Assembly: GCA_900543085.1 (NCBI GenBank)
Contig: UQQF01000033.1
Span: 1 to 22,283 of the forward strand
Source of the DNA: an uncultured Eubacteriales bacterium
GTDB lineage: Bacteria; Bacillota; Clostridia; Oscillospirales; Oscillospiraceae
Length of the DNA stretch: 22,283 bases
Reading direction: 5' to 3'
The translations under genes were made by a program, and so were the position numbers. The notes below the pieces were generated by a model, which had not been told where the DNA came from, did not search any database, and saw nothing but the letters and a program-made list of their open reading frames with translations. Positions 7,668 through 14,610 of this stretch are shown one piece after another; the stretch's first letter is position 1, and each line of letters begins with the position of its first letter.

Positions 7668-9657
7668 ACGCACAACCGCAATCCTTCTCGCCGCGCTCCT
7701 CATTTTGAGCACGACCGTCCCCGCCCTCGCCGCGAGCGGCGGCACGGCGGCAGACGCCGCGGCCGCGGAGCCGTCCGCCGCCCCCGGCGAGACCCCCGCC
7801 GCCGGAGACGGCGAGCCCTCCGAGAAGGAGGAGGTCATCTACGTCACGCTCGACGCCTCGGGCGAGCCGGTCAGCGCCTACGCGGTCAACAGCTTCCCCG
7901 GCGGGGAGATAACCGACTACGGCGACTACGACAGCGTCCGCGTGCTCAACACCGGCGACGAGATAGAGTACGAGGACGGCGTAGTTAACATAACAACCGA
8001 CGCCAAGCGCATCTACTACCAGGGCGAGCTGAAAAAGGTCGAGCTGCCCTGGGACATCTCGCTGACCTACAGGCTTGACGGCAAGGCCGTCACGGCGAAG
8101 GAGATAGCCGGCAAGAGCGGCGAGGCGGAGATACGCTTTACCGTGACGCAAAACGAGGAGTGCGCCGGCACGTTCTACGACGACTACGCGCTCCAGGCCA
8201 GCTTCACGCTGCCCGGCGACGTGTTCGGCGACATCTCCGCGCCCGACGCCACGGTCGCCGCCGTGGGCGCAGACCGGCAGCTGACGTACACGCTCCTGCC
8301 CGGCGAGGGTATAGACACGCTGATCACCGCGACGGCGGAGAACTTCTCCCTGCCAGCCGTGAGCATCAACGGCATACACCTCAACCTCAACGTCGACGTC
8401 AACTCCGACGGGATAAAAGACCAGGTGGGTCAGCTCGTCGACGCGGCCAGCCAGCTCAACAGCGGCGCGAGCGCCCTCTACTCCGGCAGTCAGGAGCTGC
8501 AGACGGGCGCGTCCGGACTGCTGGACGGCTCCGAGAGCCTGCAAAGCGGCATCGCCGAGCTGGACGCCGGCGTGGCCGAGCTGCAGGACGGCCTCATCGT
8601 CATGCGCGACGGGCTCAACGAGCTGTACGCCAGCTCCGGCGACCTCACAAGCGGCGCCGGACAGGTCTACTCCGGCCTGGCTCAGGTTGAAGCCGCGCTG
8701 GATGCGCTGGACGTGAGCGCCATCATGGCCGAGATGATGACCACCCTCACCACCGCCGCCGACGGCATGATAACTCAGGCCGCCGCCGTGGCTCAGACCG
8801 CCGCTTCCCTGCAGGAGCAGATGACGAAAATCCAGAACCTGATCGCAGCCGGCGAATCAATGGTGAACGCTCAGGTCGCAGCGAACAATAATGCAGCAGC
8901 CGGACTTGAAGCAATTAGAGCATCCGTGGAGGACATTCCCGAAGCTGACAAAGCGATAGAAGATGCTATTGCGGCTCTGGGCGGGAGTAACACCTGGCTT
9001 CAAACTATAATAAGCACAATCAAAAGCAACATGGGAAATTTCCAGACCGACGCGGCGGAGCTGACCAACGGCCTGCTGGCGCTGCAAGCCGCGGGCGAGG
9101 ACTTCAAGACCGTGGCCGAGGGGCTTCAGCAGCAGACCGGCGGCCTGGTGGAGCAGGTCGAGCTTCTGAAAACCGCCATCGCACAGCTCACTGACGGCAG
9201 TGCGGAGCTGGCCTACGGCGTCGACGCCTACACTGCCGGCGTGGCTCAGCTGGTGGACGGCTTCGGCAGCGTCATGAGCGGCGTCTCCGCCCTGGCCGAG
9301 GGCAGCAGCGAGCTGCTGTCCGGCTCCGGCGAGCTGAGCGCGGGCGCGGCCGAGCTCTACAGCGGCGTGGCCGAGCTGGCCAACGGCGCGCAGAGCATGG
9401 CCAACGGCGCCAGCGCGCTCAACAGCGAAACCAGCTCCCTGGACGTCCAGGCCGAGATCGACAGCCTCCTGGCCGACATAGGCGGCAGCATGGAGGCGCC
9501 CGTGAGCTTCGTGGACTCCCGCAACGGCACTATCCGCGCCGTGCAGTTCGTCATCCAGACCGAGGAGATCTCCGCCCCGGCGGAGGTCGCGCCCCCGGAG
9601 CCCGCCGCCGAGGAGCAGTCCTTCTGGGATAAGCTGCTCAACCTCTTTGGGCTGTAA
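7654..9657 (+). CDS. Secreted coiled-coil protein with xxxLxxG heptad repeats (MMPL partner, YhgE-like)
   Basis: 667 residues. Signal peptide at residues 1-27 (AILLAALLILSTTVPALA, probable cut ALA|AS), then an acidic, Ala/Pro-rich segment and a beta-rich domain to about 255. Two blocks of heptads with small residues and Gly (units such as LNSGASALYSG, LQTGASGLLDG, LAEGSSELLSG) cover about 257-345 and 505-590; this repeat is known from YhgE/Pip-type and MMPL-associated proteins. A helical insert of different base composition lies between them (390-464). The C-terminus is an amphipathic segment (SFWDKLLNLFGL) with no clear membrane span and no LPXTG. ATG 7654 follows AGGGAGG and overlaps the transporter gene by 14 nt. 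Likely a periplasm-like or wall-spanning adaptor for the exporter; function otherwise unknown. Confidence 0.85.
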   Translation: MKTSKRTTAILLAALLILSTTVPALAASGGTAADAAAAEPSAAPGETPAAGDGEPSEKEEVIYVTLDASGEPVSAYAVNSFPGGEITDYGDYDSVRVLNTGDEIEYEDGVVNITTDAKRIYYQGELKKVELPWDISLTYRLDGKAVTAKEIAGKSGEAEIRFTVTQNEECAGTFYDDYALQASFTLPGDVFGDISAPDATVAAVGADRQLTYTLLPGEGIDTLITATAENFSLPAVSINGIHLNLNVDVNSDGIKDQVGQLVDAASQLNSGASALYSGSQELQTGASGLLDGSESLQSGIAELDAGVAELQDGLIVMRDGLNELYASSGDLTSGAGQVYSGLAQVEAALDALDVSAIMAEMMTTLTTAADGMITQAAAVAQTAASLQEQMTKIQNLIAAGESMVNAQVAANNNAAAGLEAIRASVEDIPEADKAIEDAIAALGGSNTWLQTIISTIKSNMGNFQTDAAELTNGLLALQAAGEDFKTVAEGLQQQTGGLVEQVELLKTAIAQLTDGSAELAYGVDAYTAGVAQLVDGFGSVMSGVSALAEGSSELLSGSGELSAGAAELYSGVAELANGAQSMANGASALNSETSSLDVQAEIDSLLADIGGSMEAPVSFVDSRNGTIRAVQFVIQTEEISAPAEVAPPEPAAEEQSFWDKLLNLFGL

Positions 9658-9661
9658 ACCA

Positions 9662-9696
9662 AATCCCCGGCTCGCCTGCGCGAGCCGGGGATTTTC
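9662..9696 (+). terminator. Intrinsic terminator of the exporter operon
   Basis: AATCCCCGGCTCG pairs with CGAGCCGGGGATT (9681-9693) around a 6-nt loop, followed by a short T-run. Confidence 0.85.
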
Positions 9697-9737
9697 ACCC
9701 GCGGGCCATTATGCTGCCGCAATGTTATTTCTCCCCC

Positions 9738-9766
9738 TTTACAAAACTCCCCGTCTGCCATAAAAT
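9738..9766 (+). promoter_or_regulatory. Promoter of the metallophosphoesterase gene
   Basis: TTTACA (9738-9743), a 17-bp spacer and TAAAAT (9761-9766). The -10 box is exactly the 6-nt centre of the inverted repeat at 9746-9780. The expected start near 9773 leaves a leader of only about 15 nt holding the ribosome site. Confidence 0.7.
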
Positions 9767-9780
9767 TGGCAGCGGGGAGT
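9746..9780. promoter_or_regulatory. Dyad operator centred on the -10 box
   Basis: ACTCCCCG (9746-9753) pairs with CGGGGAGT (9773-9780), and CTGCCA (9755-9760) with TGGCAG (9767-9772); the only flaw is an extra T at 9754. The centre is the TAAAAT box. Because transcription should start near 9773, the repeat cannot fold in the transcript as a whole and reads as a DNA operator. The right arm also holds the GGGGAG ribosome site. No regulator gene is adjacent. Confidence 0.6.
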
Positions 9781-9787
9781 GAATTTT

Positions 9788-11050
9788 ATGAAAGAACGCA
9801 TCATATTCCTCCTGCTCGCGTCGGTGATACTCATAGGCACCTTTGCCCTTATCTCGCCCGCCAACGACGAGCCGGAGCAGCGCGACGTGACCGTCGCCGT
9901 CGCGACGGATCTGCACTACATAGCGCCGTCGCTCACCGACAACGGGGAGTTTTTCACCGAGCTGGTCACGGACGCCGACGGCAAGGTAATGCTGTACATA
10001 GACGAGCTGGTGCGCGCCTTCGCCTCGCAGATCGCGCGCGAGCAGCCGGACGCGCTGATACTGTCCGGCGACCTCACGTTCAACGGCGAGACGCTCAGCC
10101 ACGAGACCCTTGCGGGCATACTTGCGGAGATAGAGGCCGCGGGCGTGCCTGTGTACGTCATGCCCGGCAACCACGACATGCTAAACTCCATGGCCGCCAA
10201 GTTCTCCGGCGGCGGCTACGAGCTGACGGACAGCCCGTCGGAGAGCGAGTTTGCCGGTATTTACGCCGACTTCGGCTACTCCGAGGCCATCTCCCGCGAC
10301 AGCGCGTCGCTGAGCTTCACCGCACGGCTCGCGCCCGGGCTGAGGCTGGTCATGCTGGACGTGAACACCCGCTCCGACCCCGGCTGGGTACGAGACGGCA
10401 CCCTCGAGTGGCTGGAAGCCCAGCTGGCCGAGGCCAAGGCCGCCGGCGAGCGCGTGATAGCCGTCAGCCACCAGAACCTCTACGCGCACAACCCGCTCTT
10501 TACCGACGGATACCTCATCGGCAACGGCGGAGCGCTCCACTCGCTGTACACCGAGTACGGCGTGCTGTGCAACCTCGCCGGGCACATCCACCTGCAGCAC
10601 ACCTACGAGTACGAGGGATTGAGGGAGATCGTCACCTCCTCCCTGGCCGTGAACCCGAACCAGTACGGCCTCCTGACCGTCTCCGCAGACGGCTGCGACT
10701 ACTCCACCGAGAGCGTGGACGTCTCCGCCTGGGCGTCGGAGCAGGGCTTGGACGACGAAAATCTCCTGGACTTCGCCGCGTATTCCGAGGGCTTTTTCTA
10801 CGACACCGCCGTGGCTCAGGGGCTGGACGCGCTGGGCGGCGCGGAGAACGCCGCGGAGCTGGCCGGGTTCTACGCCCGGGTCAACACGCTCTACTTCGCC
10901 GGGCGCGGCGACCTCATCGAGTGGGACGAGGCTCTGGCCTCCGGCTGGGACGGCCACGGCTACATGATACCCGTCTACCTCGGCACCATCCGCTCCGACG
11001 CCGGCACGGACCACACGCACCTGAGCTGGAGCTTCGCCGGCGCGGCTTAA
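9788..11050 (+). CDS. Exported/membrane-anchored metallophosphoesterase
   Basis: 420 residues. Calcineurin-type phosphoesterase with a two-metal site: D41xH43 (ATDLHY), G94-D95 (LSGDLTFNGE), G127-NHD-130, H228 (VSHQN) and G265-HIH-268. Residues 4-23 (RIIFLLLASVILIGTFALIS) form a signal anchor or signal peptide, so the catalytic domain lies outside the cytoplasm. About 130 residues follow the core and match nothing I can name. ATG 9788 follows GGGGAG by 8 nt; GTG 9779 in the same frame overlaps that site and is unlikely. Substrate unknown; a nucleotide, phosphodiester or cell-wall phosphate is possible. The promoter has the -10-centred dyad. No strong terminator follows; only a weak AT-rich stem sits after the stop. 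Confidence 0.88.
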   Translation: MKERIIFLLLASVILIGTFALISPANDEPEQRDVTVAVATDLHYIAPSLTDNGEFFTELVTDADGKVMLYIDELVRAFASQIAREQPDALILSGDLTFNGETLSHETLAGILAEIEAAGVPVYVMPGNHDMLNSMAAKFSGGGYELTDSPSESEFAGIYADFGYSEAISRDSASLSFTARLAPGLRLVMLDVNTRSDPGWVRDGTLEWLEAQLAEAKAAGERVIAVSHQNLYAHNPLFTDGYLIGNGGALHSLYTEYGVLCNLAGHIHLQHTYEYEGLREIVTSSLAVNPNQYGLLTVSADGCDYSTESVDVSAWASEQGLDDENLLDFAAYSEGFFYDTAVAQGLDALGGAENAAELAGFYARVNTLYFAGRGDLIEWDEALASGWDGHGYMIPVYLGTIRSDAGTDHTHLSWSFAGAA

Positions 11051-11077
11051 GATTTCTTTAAGAATCTCCCCGGCCTA

Positions 11078-11106
11078 TTGCGCGCATTACGTACGTCGCC
11101 TATAAT
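11078..11106 (+). promoter_or_regulatory. Promoter of the small lipoprotein gene
   Basis: TTGCGC (11078-11083), a 17-bp spacer and perfect TATAAT (11101-11106). The start near 11113 leaves a very short leader before TTG 11126. Confidence 0.65.
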
Positions 11107-11125
11107 GGAGTCGGGAGGCGGTCAC

Positions 11126-11422
11126 TTGAAGAAGCTCTGTGTACTTATGGCGCTCGCGCTCTCGCTGTCGCTCGGCGGCTGCGGCCTGTCCGGCGGCCGG
11201 AGCGCCGCGGAGCTGCCGCCGCCTCCGGCTCAAAGCCCCTCCATCCAGCGCTCGGAGCTGAGCGGAGAGGAGTACGCGGCGGCCGAGCTGCTCGCCTCGG
11301 GGGCGAGGGGCAATTCCCACAAGCTCTACTTGCCCGACGCCGGCTTTGCCGAGCCGGAGCTTTTCGGCAGCGAGTTTACCGGCGTGTTCGCCCTGACGGT
11401 AGAATTCTGTTCCACGATGTGA
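11126..11422 (+). CDS. Small putative lipoprotein of unknown function
   Basis: 98 residues from TTG 11126, chosen because GGGAGG precedes it by 7 nt. Signal KKLCVLMALALSLSLGGC has a lipobox (LGGC), then a Pro-rich linker (PPPPAQSPS) and a segment rich in E, L and A. The mature part is only about 75 residues and stops abruptly after VFALTVEFCSTM, right at the shared terminator. The last dozen residues look like the start of a longer beta domain, so the gene may be a 3'-truncated form of a larger lipoprotein. It has its own promoter and lies downstream of the phosphoesterase. No family is recognised. Confidence 0.65.
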   Translation: MKKLCVLMALALSLSLGGCGLSGGRSAAELPPPPAQSPSIQRSELSGEEYAAAELLASGARGNSHKLYLPDAGFAEPELFGSEFTGVFALTVEFCSTM

Positions 11423-11466
11423 AAAGCGGCAGGCGCCCCGTGCAAACGGGCGGCGCCTGCCGCTTT
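11423..11466. terminator. Bidirectional terminator between the lipoprotein and MarR genes
   Basis: AAAGCGGCAGGCGCC (11423-11437) and GGCGCCTGCCGCTTT (11452-11466) form a perfect 15-bp stem with A/T ends, serving both convergent genes. Confidence 0.85.
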
Positions 11467-11468
11467 AT

Positions 11469-12011
11469 TCAACCTTCTCCGCGGGTATGGCGGCAGCAGC
11501 CGTGCCCGCCGTGATGTCCGCCGCGTCCGCCGTGGCAGCCGTGCTCGTGCGAGCCGTGCTCCGGGGGCGGAGGCGGTGGCGGCAGCCTGCTCTCCAGCGA
11601 GGCCGTGACCTTGGCCAGCAGCGCCGCCAGCTGCGAGCGCTCCTCCGCGCTCAGGCAGTCGAACAGGTCGTCGTCGCCGGACGACTGCCCTCTCTCATCC
11701 CGGGCGGCCTCGGCGCCGGCATCCGTGAGGCACACGATCAGGCTGCGCCTGTCATCCTCGCGGGTCCTGCGCTCGATGTATCCCGCCGCCTCCAGGCGGT
11801 TGAGCGTCTCGCCCAGGGACTGGGGACGTATGCCGAGTATCTCCGCCATTTCGCGCTGACTGATCTCAGGCTTTATGCGCAGCAGCTTGAGCACTCGCCC
11901 CTGACCGCTGTACGCCGTCCTGGCGCAGCCGCGCCGCTCGTGCAGGCCGTGCATCAGCAGACGGTGGAGGCGGAAATACTGCTCCAGCAGCGTGGAGTCG
12001 AATTCCTCCAT
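11469..12011 (-). CDS. MarR family regulator with His/Cys-rich tail
   Basis: 180 residues. ATG 12011 follows AAGGAGGG. The winged helix-turn-helix is at about 40-110 (LLRIKPEISQREMAEILGIRPQ, SLGETLNRLEAAGYIERR, wing TREDDRRSLIVCLTDAG). After the dimer helices comes a seven-proline run (about 144-150) and a 30-residue tail with eight His and three Cys (EHGSHEHGCHGG, HHGGHGCCRH), a probable metal-binding extension. Family members are local repressors released by ligand, oxidation or metal. The gene lies just downstream of a MATE exporter on the same strand, with its own consensus promoter covered by dyads at 12038-12077, so autoregulation is likely. Whether it also controls the MATE gene is not shown. 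Confidence 0.9.
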   Translation of the reverse strand: MEEFDSTLLEQYFRLHRLLMHGLHERRGCARTAYSGQGRVLKLLRIKPEISQREMAEILGIRPQSLGETLNRLEAAGYIERRTREDDRRSLIVCLTDAGAEAARDERGQSSGDDDLFDCLSAEERSQLAALLAKVTASLESRLPPPPPPPEHGSHEHGCHGGRGGHHGGHGCCRHTRGEG

Positions 12012-12037
12012 TGCGCTCCCTCCTTCAAGCAAATTAT

Positions 12038-12077
12038 AAGGTACCTTGCATTATTGATTATAAAGGTGCCTTATAAT
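12038..12077. promoter_or_regulatory. MarR operator sites
   Basis: Site 1 is the perfect palindrome AAGGTACCTT (12038-12047). Site 2 (12057-12077) has ATTATAA and TTATAAT arms around AGGTGCC. A related AGGTGCCTTATTAT at 12097-12110 lies in the 3' end of the MATE gene. Site 2 covers the -10 and spacer of the marR promoter and site 1 lies about the start point, as expected for a self-repressing MarR protein. Confidence 0.65.
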
Positions 12078-12085
12078 TTTGTCAA
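12057..12085 (-). promoter_or_regulatory. Consensus promoter of the MarR gene
   Basis: On the minus strand, perfect TTGACA (12080-12085), a 17-bp spacer and perfect TATAAT (12057-12062). The -35 box includes the MATE stop codon (12082-12084). Such a strong promoter fits a tightly repressed gene. Confidence 0.85.
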
Positions 12086-13431
12086 GCCTTTTCTTCAGGT
12101 GCCTTATTATTTTTCTCACTTATCCGCCGCTGCATCAGCCGCGCGGCGTACAGCAGCAGCATCAGCGCCCAGCTCAGCGCCTCGGCGTAGGCTATGGTGA
12201 GGTCGCCGAACACGCCCTTCATGGCGTAGGACGCCGCTATGCGCACCGCGAGCGCGATTATCGCGGCCGCGCTGGAATACACCAGGTCGCCGAAGCCCTC
12301 GAGGTTGCCGCGTATGGCGTTCACAAAGCCGTAGACGATGTAGAACGGGGCTATGCCCCAGAAGAACCGCTGCCCTATGCCGACCACCGTCTCGCCCGCG
12401 CCGAAGATGGCTATCAGCCACCCGCCGGTAGGGATTATGAGCCCGGTCAGCACCAGCGAGGCCGCGGCCATCATGACCAGGCCGATGTACAGTATCCGCC
12501 TTGCGCGCGCCTTGTCGCCCGAGCCGTAGCTCTGCGCCGTCAGTGTGGATATGGCCGAGCCGAGGTTGATTATGGGCAGGAGTATTATCGTGTCCACGCG
12601 GTACGCCGTGGTGATGGCCGTGACGGTGTCGGAGCCGAAGCCGTTCATGAAGCTTTGCAGCATCAGGCTGCCCACGGCGCTGATGCTCTGCTGTATCATG
12701 GGCGGCAGGCCGAAGGCGAAGCCCTCGCGGATGAGGGCGGAGTCCTCCCGGCTCGGCCGGGAGAAGCGCAGCAAGGGGTGCTTCTTCGCGGCGTAGGCGA
12801 TCATGAACACCGTCATCGCCGCCTGTGAGAACACCGTGGCAATCGCCGCGCCGCGCACGCCCCAGGGGATGATCGCCACCAGGAGTATGTCCAGCGCCAC
12901 GTTCACAGCCGAGGACACCAGCACGGAGAAAAACGGCGCACGGCTGTCGCCCAGCGCGCGCAGCGCGGCGGAGTAGACGTTGTACACCGCCAGAAAGGGC
13001 ATACCGAGGAAGATGACGGACAGGTACTCCGTGGACAGCTCCATCATGTCGGAGGTCGTGTCCAGCAGCGCGAGCAGCTCCCCGGCGAAGAAGAAGCCCA
13101 GGGCGCCCACGACCACGAAGACCGCGCAGAGTATGACCGAGAACGACGAGAGTATGCGCGGTACCTTTTCGTCCTCGCCCGCGCCGTGGCGCTGAGCCAT
13201 GAGGACGTTCAGCCCGACGGTGAAGCCCATCATGACCGCAAGAAAGAGGTTGACGCACGCGGTGGTCGCGCCGACGGAGCCCATTGCAAGCTGACCCTCG
13301 ACGTGGCCTACGATAAAGGCGTCGACCCAGTTGTACAGCTGCTGCAAGACCCCGCTGAGTATGAGCGGCATGCTGAAGCCGATAAGCTCGCGCGCTATGC
13401 CGCCGTAGGGCCGCAGTTTATCTTTCGCCAC
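12082..13431 (-). CDS. MATE family efflux transporter
   Basis: 449 residues, the usual MATE length, with about twelve membrane spans in two six-span halves. The start region LIGFSMPLILSGVLQQLYNWVDAFIVGHVEG and the GSVGATTACVNLFLAVMMGFTVGLNVLMAQRHGAGE segment are typical of clostridial MATE exporters; half 2 restarts at PMIQQSISAVGSLMLQSFMNGFG. These are Na+- or H+-driven antiporters for drugs or metabolites. GTG 13431 is chosen since AGGAGGTGA lies just upstream; TTG 13452 lies before that site. The gene has its own promoter (13541-13569) and a roughly 100-nt leader with two hairpins. The metal-tailed MarR follows. Confidence 0.92.
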   Translation of the reverse strand: MAKDKLRPYGGIARELIGFSMPLILSGVLQQLYNWVDAFIVGHVEGQLAMGSVGATTACVNLFLAVMMGFTVGLNVLMAQRHGAGEDEKVPRILSSFSVILCAVFVVVGALGFFFAGELLALLDTTSDMMELSTEYLSVIFLGMPFLAVYNVYSAALRALGDSRAPFFSVLVSSAVNVALDILLVAIIPWGVRGAAIATVFSQAAMTVFMIAYAAKKHPLLRFSRPSREDSALIREGFAFGLPPMIQQSISAVGSLMLQSFMNGFGSDTVTAITTAYRVDTIILLPIINLGSAISTLTAQSYGSGDKARARRILYIGLVMMAAASLVLTGLIIPTGGWLIAIFGAGETVVGIGQRFFWGIAPFYIVYGFVNAIRGNLEGFGDLVYSSAAAIIALAVRIAASYAMKGVFGDLTIAYAEALSWALMLLLYAARLMQRRISEKNNKAPEEKA

Positions 13432-13464
13432 AACGTCACCTCCTGATATCAAATGAAGCAGGGT

Positions 13465-13537
13465 AAAAATAGACCGTATGCAAGCAGCCTCGCATACGGC
13501 AGGTGTTCACCCGGCGGAACGTCATACATTCCGCCGG
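13465..13537 (-). promoter_or_regulatory. Structured leader of the MATE gene, possible attenuator
   Basis: On the minus strand the leader opens with CCGGCGGAA (13529-13537) pairing with TTCCGCCGG (13511-13519), right at the predicted start, so this could be an RNA stem or a DNA operator. Next comes CCGTATGC (13492-13499) pairing with GCATACGG (13474-13481), followed by TCTATTTTTA (13464-13473), which looks like an intrinsic terminator upstream of the gene. No known riboswitch class is recognised, and no guanidine-II ACGR loops are present. Confidence 0.5.
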
Positions 13538-13540
13538 ACG

Positions 13541-13569
13541 ATTATAGCACAGCGGCGCGTGCTTTGCAA
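13541..13569 (-). promoter_or_regulatory. Promoter of the MATE gene
   Basis: On the minus strand, TTGCAA (13564-13569), a 17-bp spacer and perfect TATAAT (13541-13546). It is divergent from the promoter at 13594-13622. Confidence 0.75.
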
Positions 13570-13593
13570 TAGGCGCGAAATGCCCCGCCTATC

Positions 13594-13622
13594 TTGACAC
13601 GCGCGGTCTTTTGCGGCACAAT
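13594..13622 (+). promoter_or_regulatory. Promoter of the DUF5655 operon
   Basis: Perfect TTGACA (13594-13599), a 17-bp spacer and CACAAT (13617-13622). The TTG of this -35 box is the first possible start of the downstream frame and can be excluded as a start codon. Confidence 0.65.
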
Positions 13623-13644
13623 AGGGACGAAAGGCGGCGATCAT

Positions 13645-14016
13645 ATGACTCAGGACGAGCTGCTGTTCTTCACCGGTCACGCCGGGGCGCTCGCGCTGTA
13701 CGCCAAGCTGCGCGAGGAGCTGACGGAGCGCTGGCCGGAGGTGGAGATACGCGTTGCCAAGACTCAGATCACCTTCAAGGCGCGCTACGGCTTTGCCTTT
13801 GTGTCCACGCGGCGCATGGGCAGGCGCTGCCCGGAGGTGTTCATCATCGTCAGCTTCGGGCTGCATCGCGAGGTGAGCTCGCCACGCATCCTCGCCGCGA
13901 GCGAGCCGTACCCCGGCCGCTGGACGCACCACGTCATAGTGTCGGACTTGTCGGAGATAGACGGCGAGCTGCTCGGCTGGATAGCCGAGGCGCACGATTA
14001 CGCGCTGGTGAAGTGA
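13645..14016 (+). CDS. DUF5655 domain protein
   Basis: 123 residues; the whole protein is one domain. Residues follow the DUF5655 pattern: FFTGHAGALALYAKLREEL, VEIRVAKTQITFKARYGFAFVS, PEVFIIVSFGLHREVSSPRI and GRWTHHVIVSDLSEIDGELLGWI. The HH and Arg residues are conserved in the family, but no activity has been established. No signal peptide or membrane span, so cytoplasmic. ATG 13645 follows an AAAGG-type site. It is the first gene of an apparent operon with a membrane protein and an AlkD-like glycosylase; the biochemical link is unknown. Confidence 0.8.
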   Translation: MTQDELLFFTGHAGALALYAKLREELTERWPEVEIRVAKTQITFKARYGFAFVSTRRMGRRCPEVFIIVSFGLHREVSSPRILAASEPYPGRWTHHVIVSDLSEIDGELLGWIAEAHDYALVK

Positions 14017-14046
14017 CCATCGCGGATATTCTACGGAGGTTTATAC

Positions 14047-14610
14047 ATGGGTGCTTTTATGATATTCCTGCGGGGCGTCGGGATGGCGATAGGCGCCGGG
14101 CTTATCTGGCTGCTGTTCGTCACAATACCGCCCTGGCTGTGCGGCTTCTCGATATGCCGCAACAGCGCCTGGTGGACCGGCGCCGACCGTATCAAGGGCT
14201 ATATCACGATAAAGAACGCGCGCCTGGCGCGGCTGCTGATACCCGAATACGTCGGCTGGAACAGCTTCATCCGCACGGACATCCCGCTCTTTTACAACCG
14301 CTACACCATGAACAAGTACCCCGAGCGGCTGAGCATCCCGGGCGCGATAAGCTATGTCTTCGTCACGCTGACCAGCCTGTTCTACTGGGTGTGCGTGACC
14401 GACTTCATGTTCATCCACCTGCTGGATGACAACCTGGCGCTGTGGGCGTTCTTCGCGCTGGTGGGCGAGGCCATAGTCTTCTTCGCGCTGGAGAGCTGGA
14501 ACACGGCCAACCGCAAGGATCCCACCATCGTAATCACCCGCCAGGGCATGAAGCAGATACGCGCCGCCCGGCACGCCAAGCGCAAGAGGAGGGTCAGACG
14601 TGAGAAGTGA
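14047..14610 (+). CDS. Unrecognised membrane protein
   Basis: 187 residues, ATG 14047 after ACGGAGG. Hydrophobic segments lie at about 3-30 (IFLRGVGMAIGAGLIWLLFV), 95-120 (ISYVFVTLTSLFYWVCVTDF) and 125-150 (LALWAFFALVGEAIVFFAL), giving roughly three spans. The middle loop (about 45-90) is polar and aromatic. The C-terminus is very basic (RAARHAKRKRRVRREK) and probably cytoplasmic, perhaps contacting nucleic acid or anionic lipid. No family is recognised. It begins 30 nt after the DUF5655 gene and its end overlaps the start of the next gene, so the three are likely co-transcribed. Confidence 0.75.
   Translation: MGAFMIFLRGVGMAIGAGLIWLLFVTIPPWLCGFSICRNSAWWTGADRIKGYITIKNARLARLLIPEYVGWNSFIRTDIPLFYNRYTMNKYPERLSIPGAISYVFVTLTSLFYWVCVTDFMFIHLLDDNLALWAFFALVGEAIVFFALESWNTANRKDPTIVITRQGMKQIRAARHAKRKRRVRREK

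Noticed and set aside
6459..7838. 459-codon minus-strand open frame opposite the MMPL transporter
   Set aside because: A composition artefact of GC-rich coding sequence; the plus strand encodes an unmistakable transporter.
8410..9440. Repeated DNA pattern resembling a CRISPR or tandem array
   Set aside because: The periodicity is the protein heptad repeat within one open frame; units differ and there are no spacers.
9746..9780. RNA hairpin sequestering the ribosome site of the phosphoesterase gene
   Set aside because: The loop is the -10 box of a good promoter, so the left arm should not be transcribed; a DNA operator is the better reading.
13465..13537. Guanidine-II (mini-ykkC) riboswitch in the MATE leader
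   Set aside because: Two hairpins are present but neither has the conserved ACGR tetraloop.
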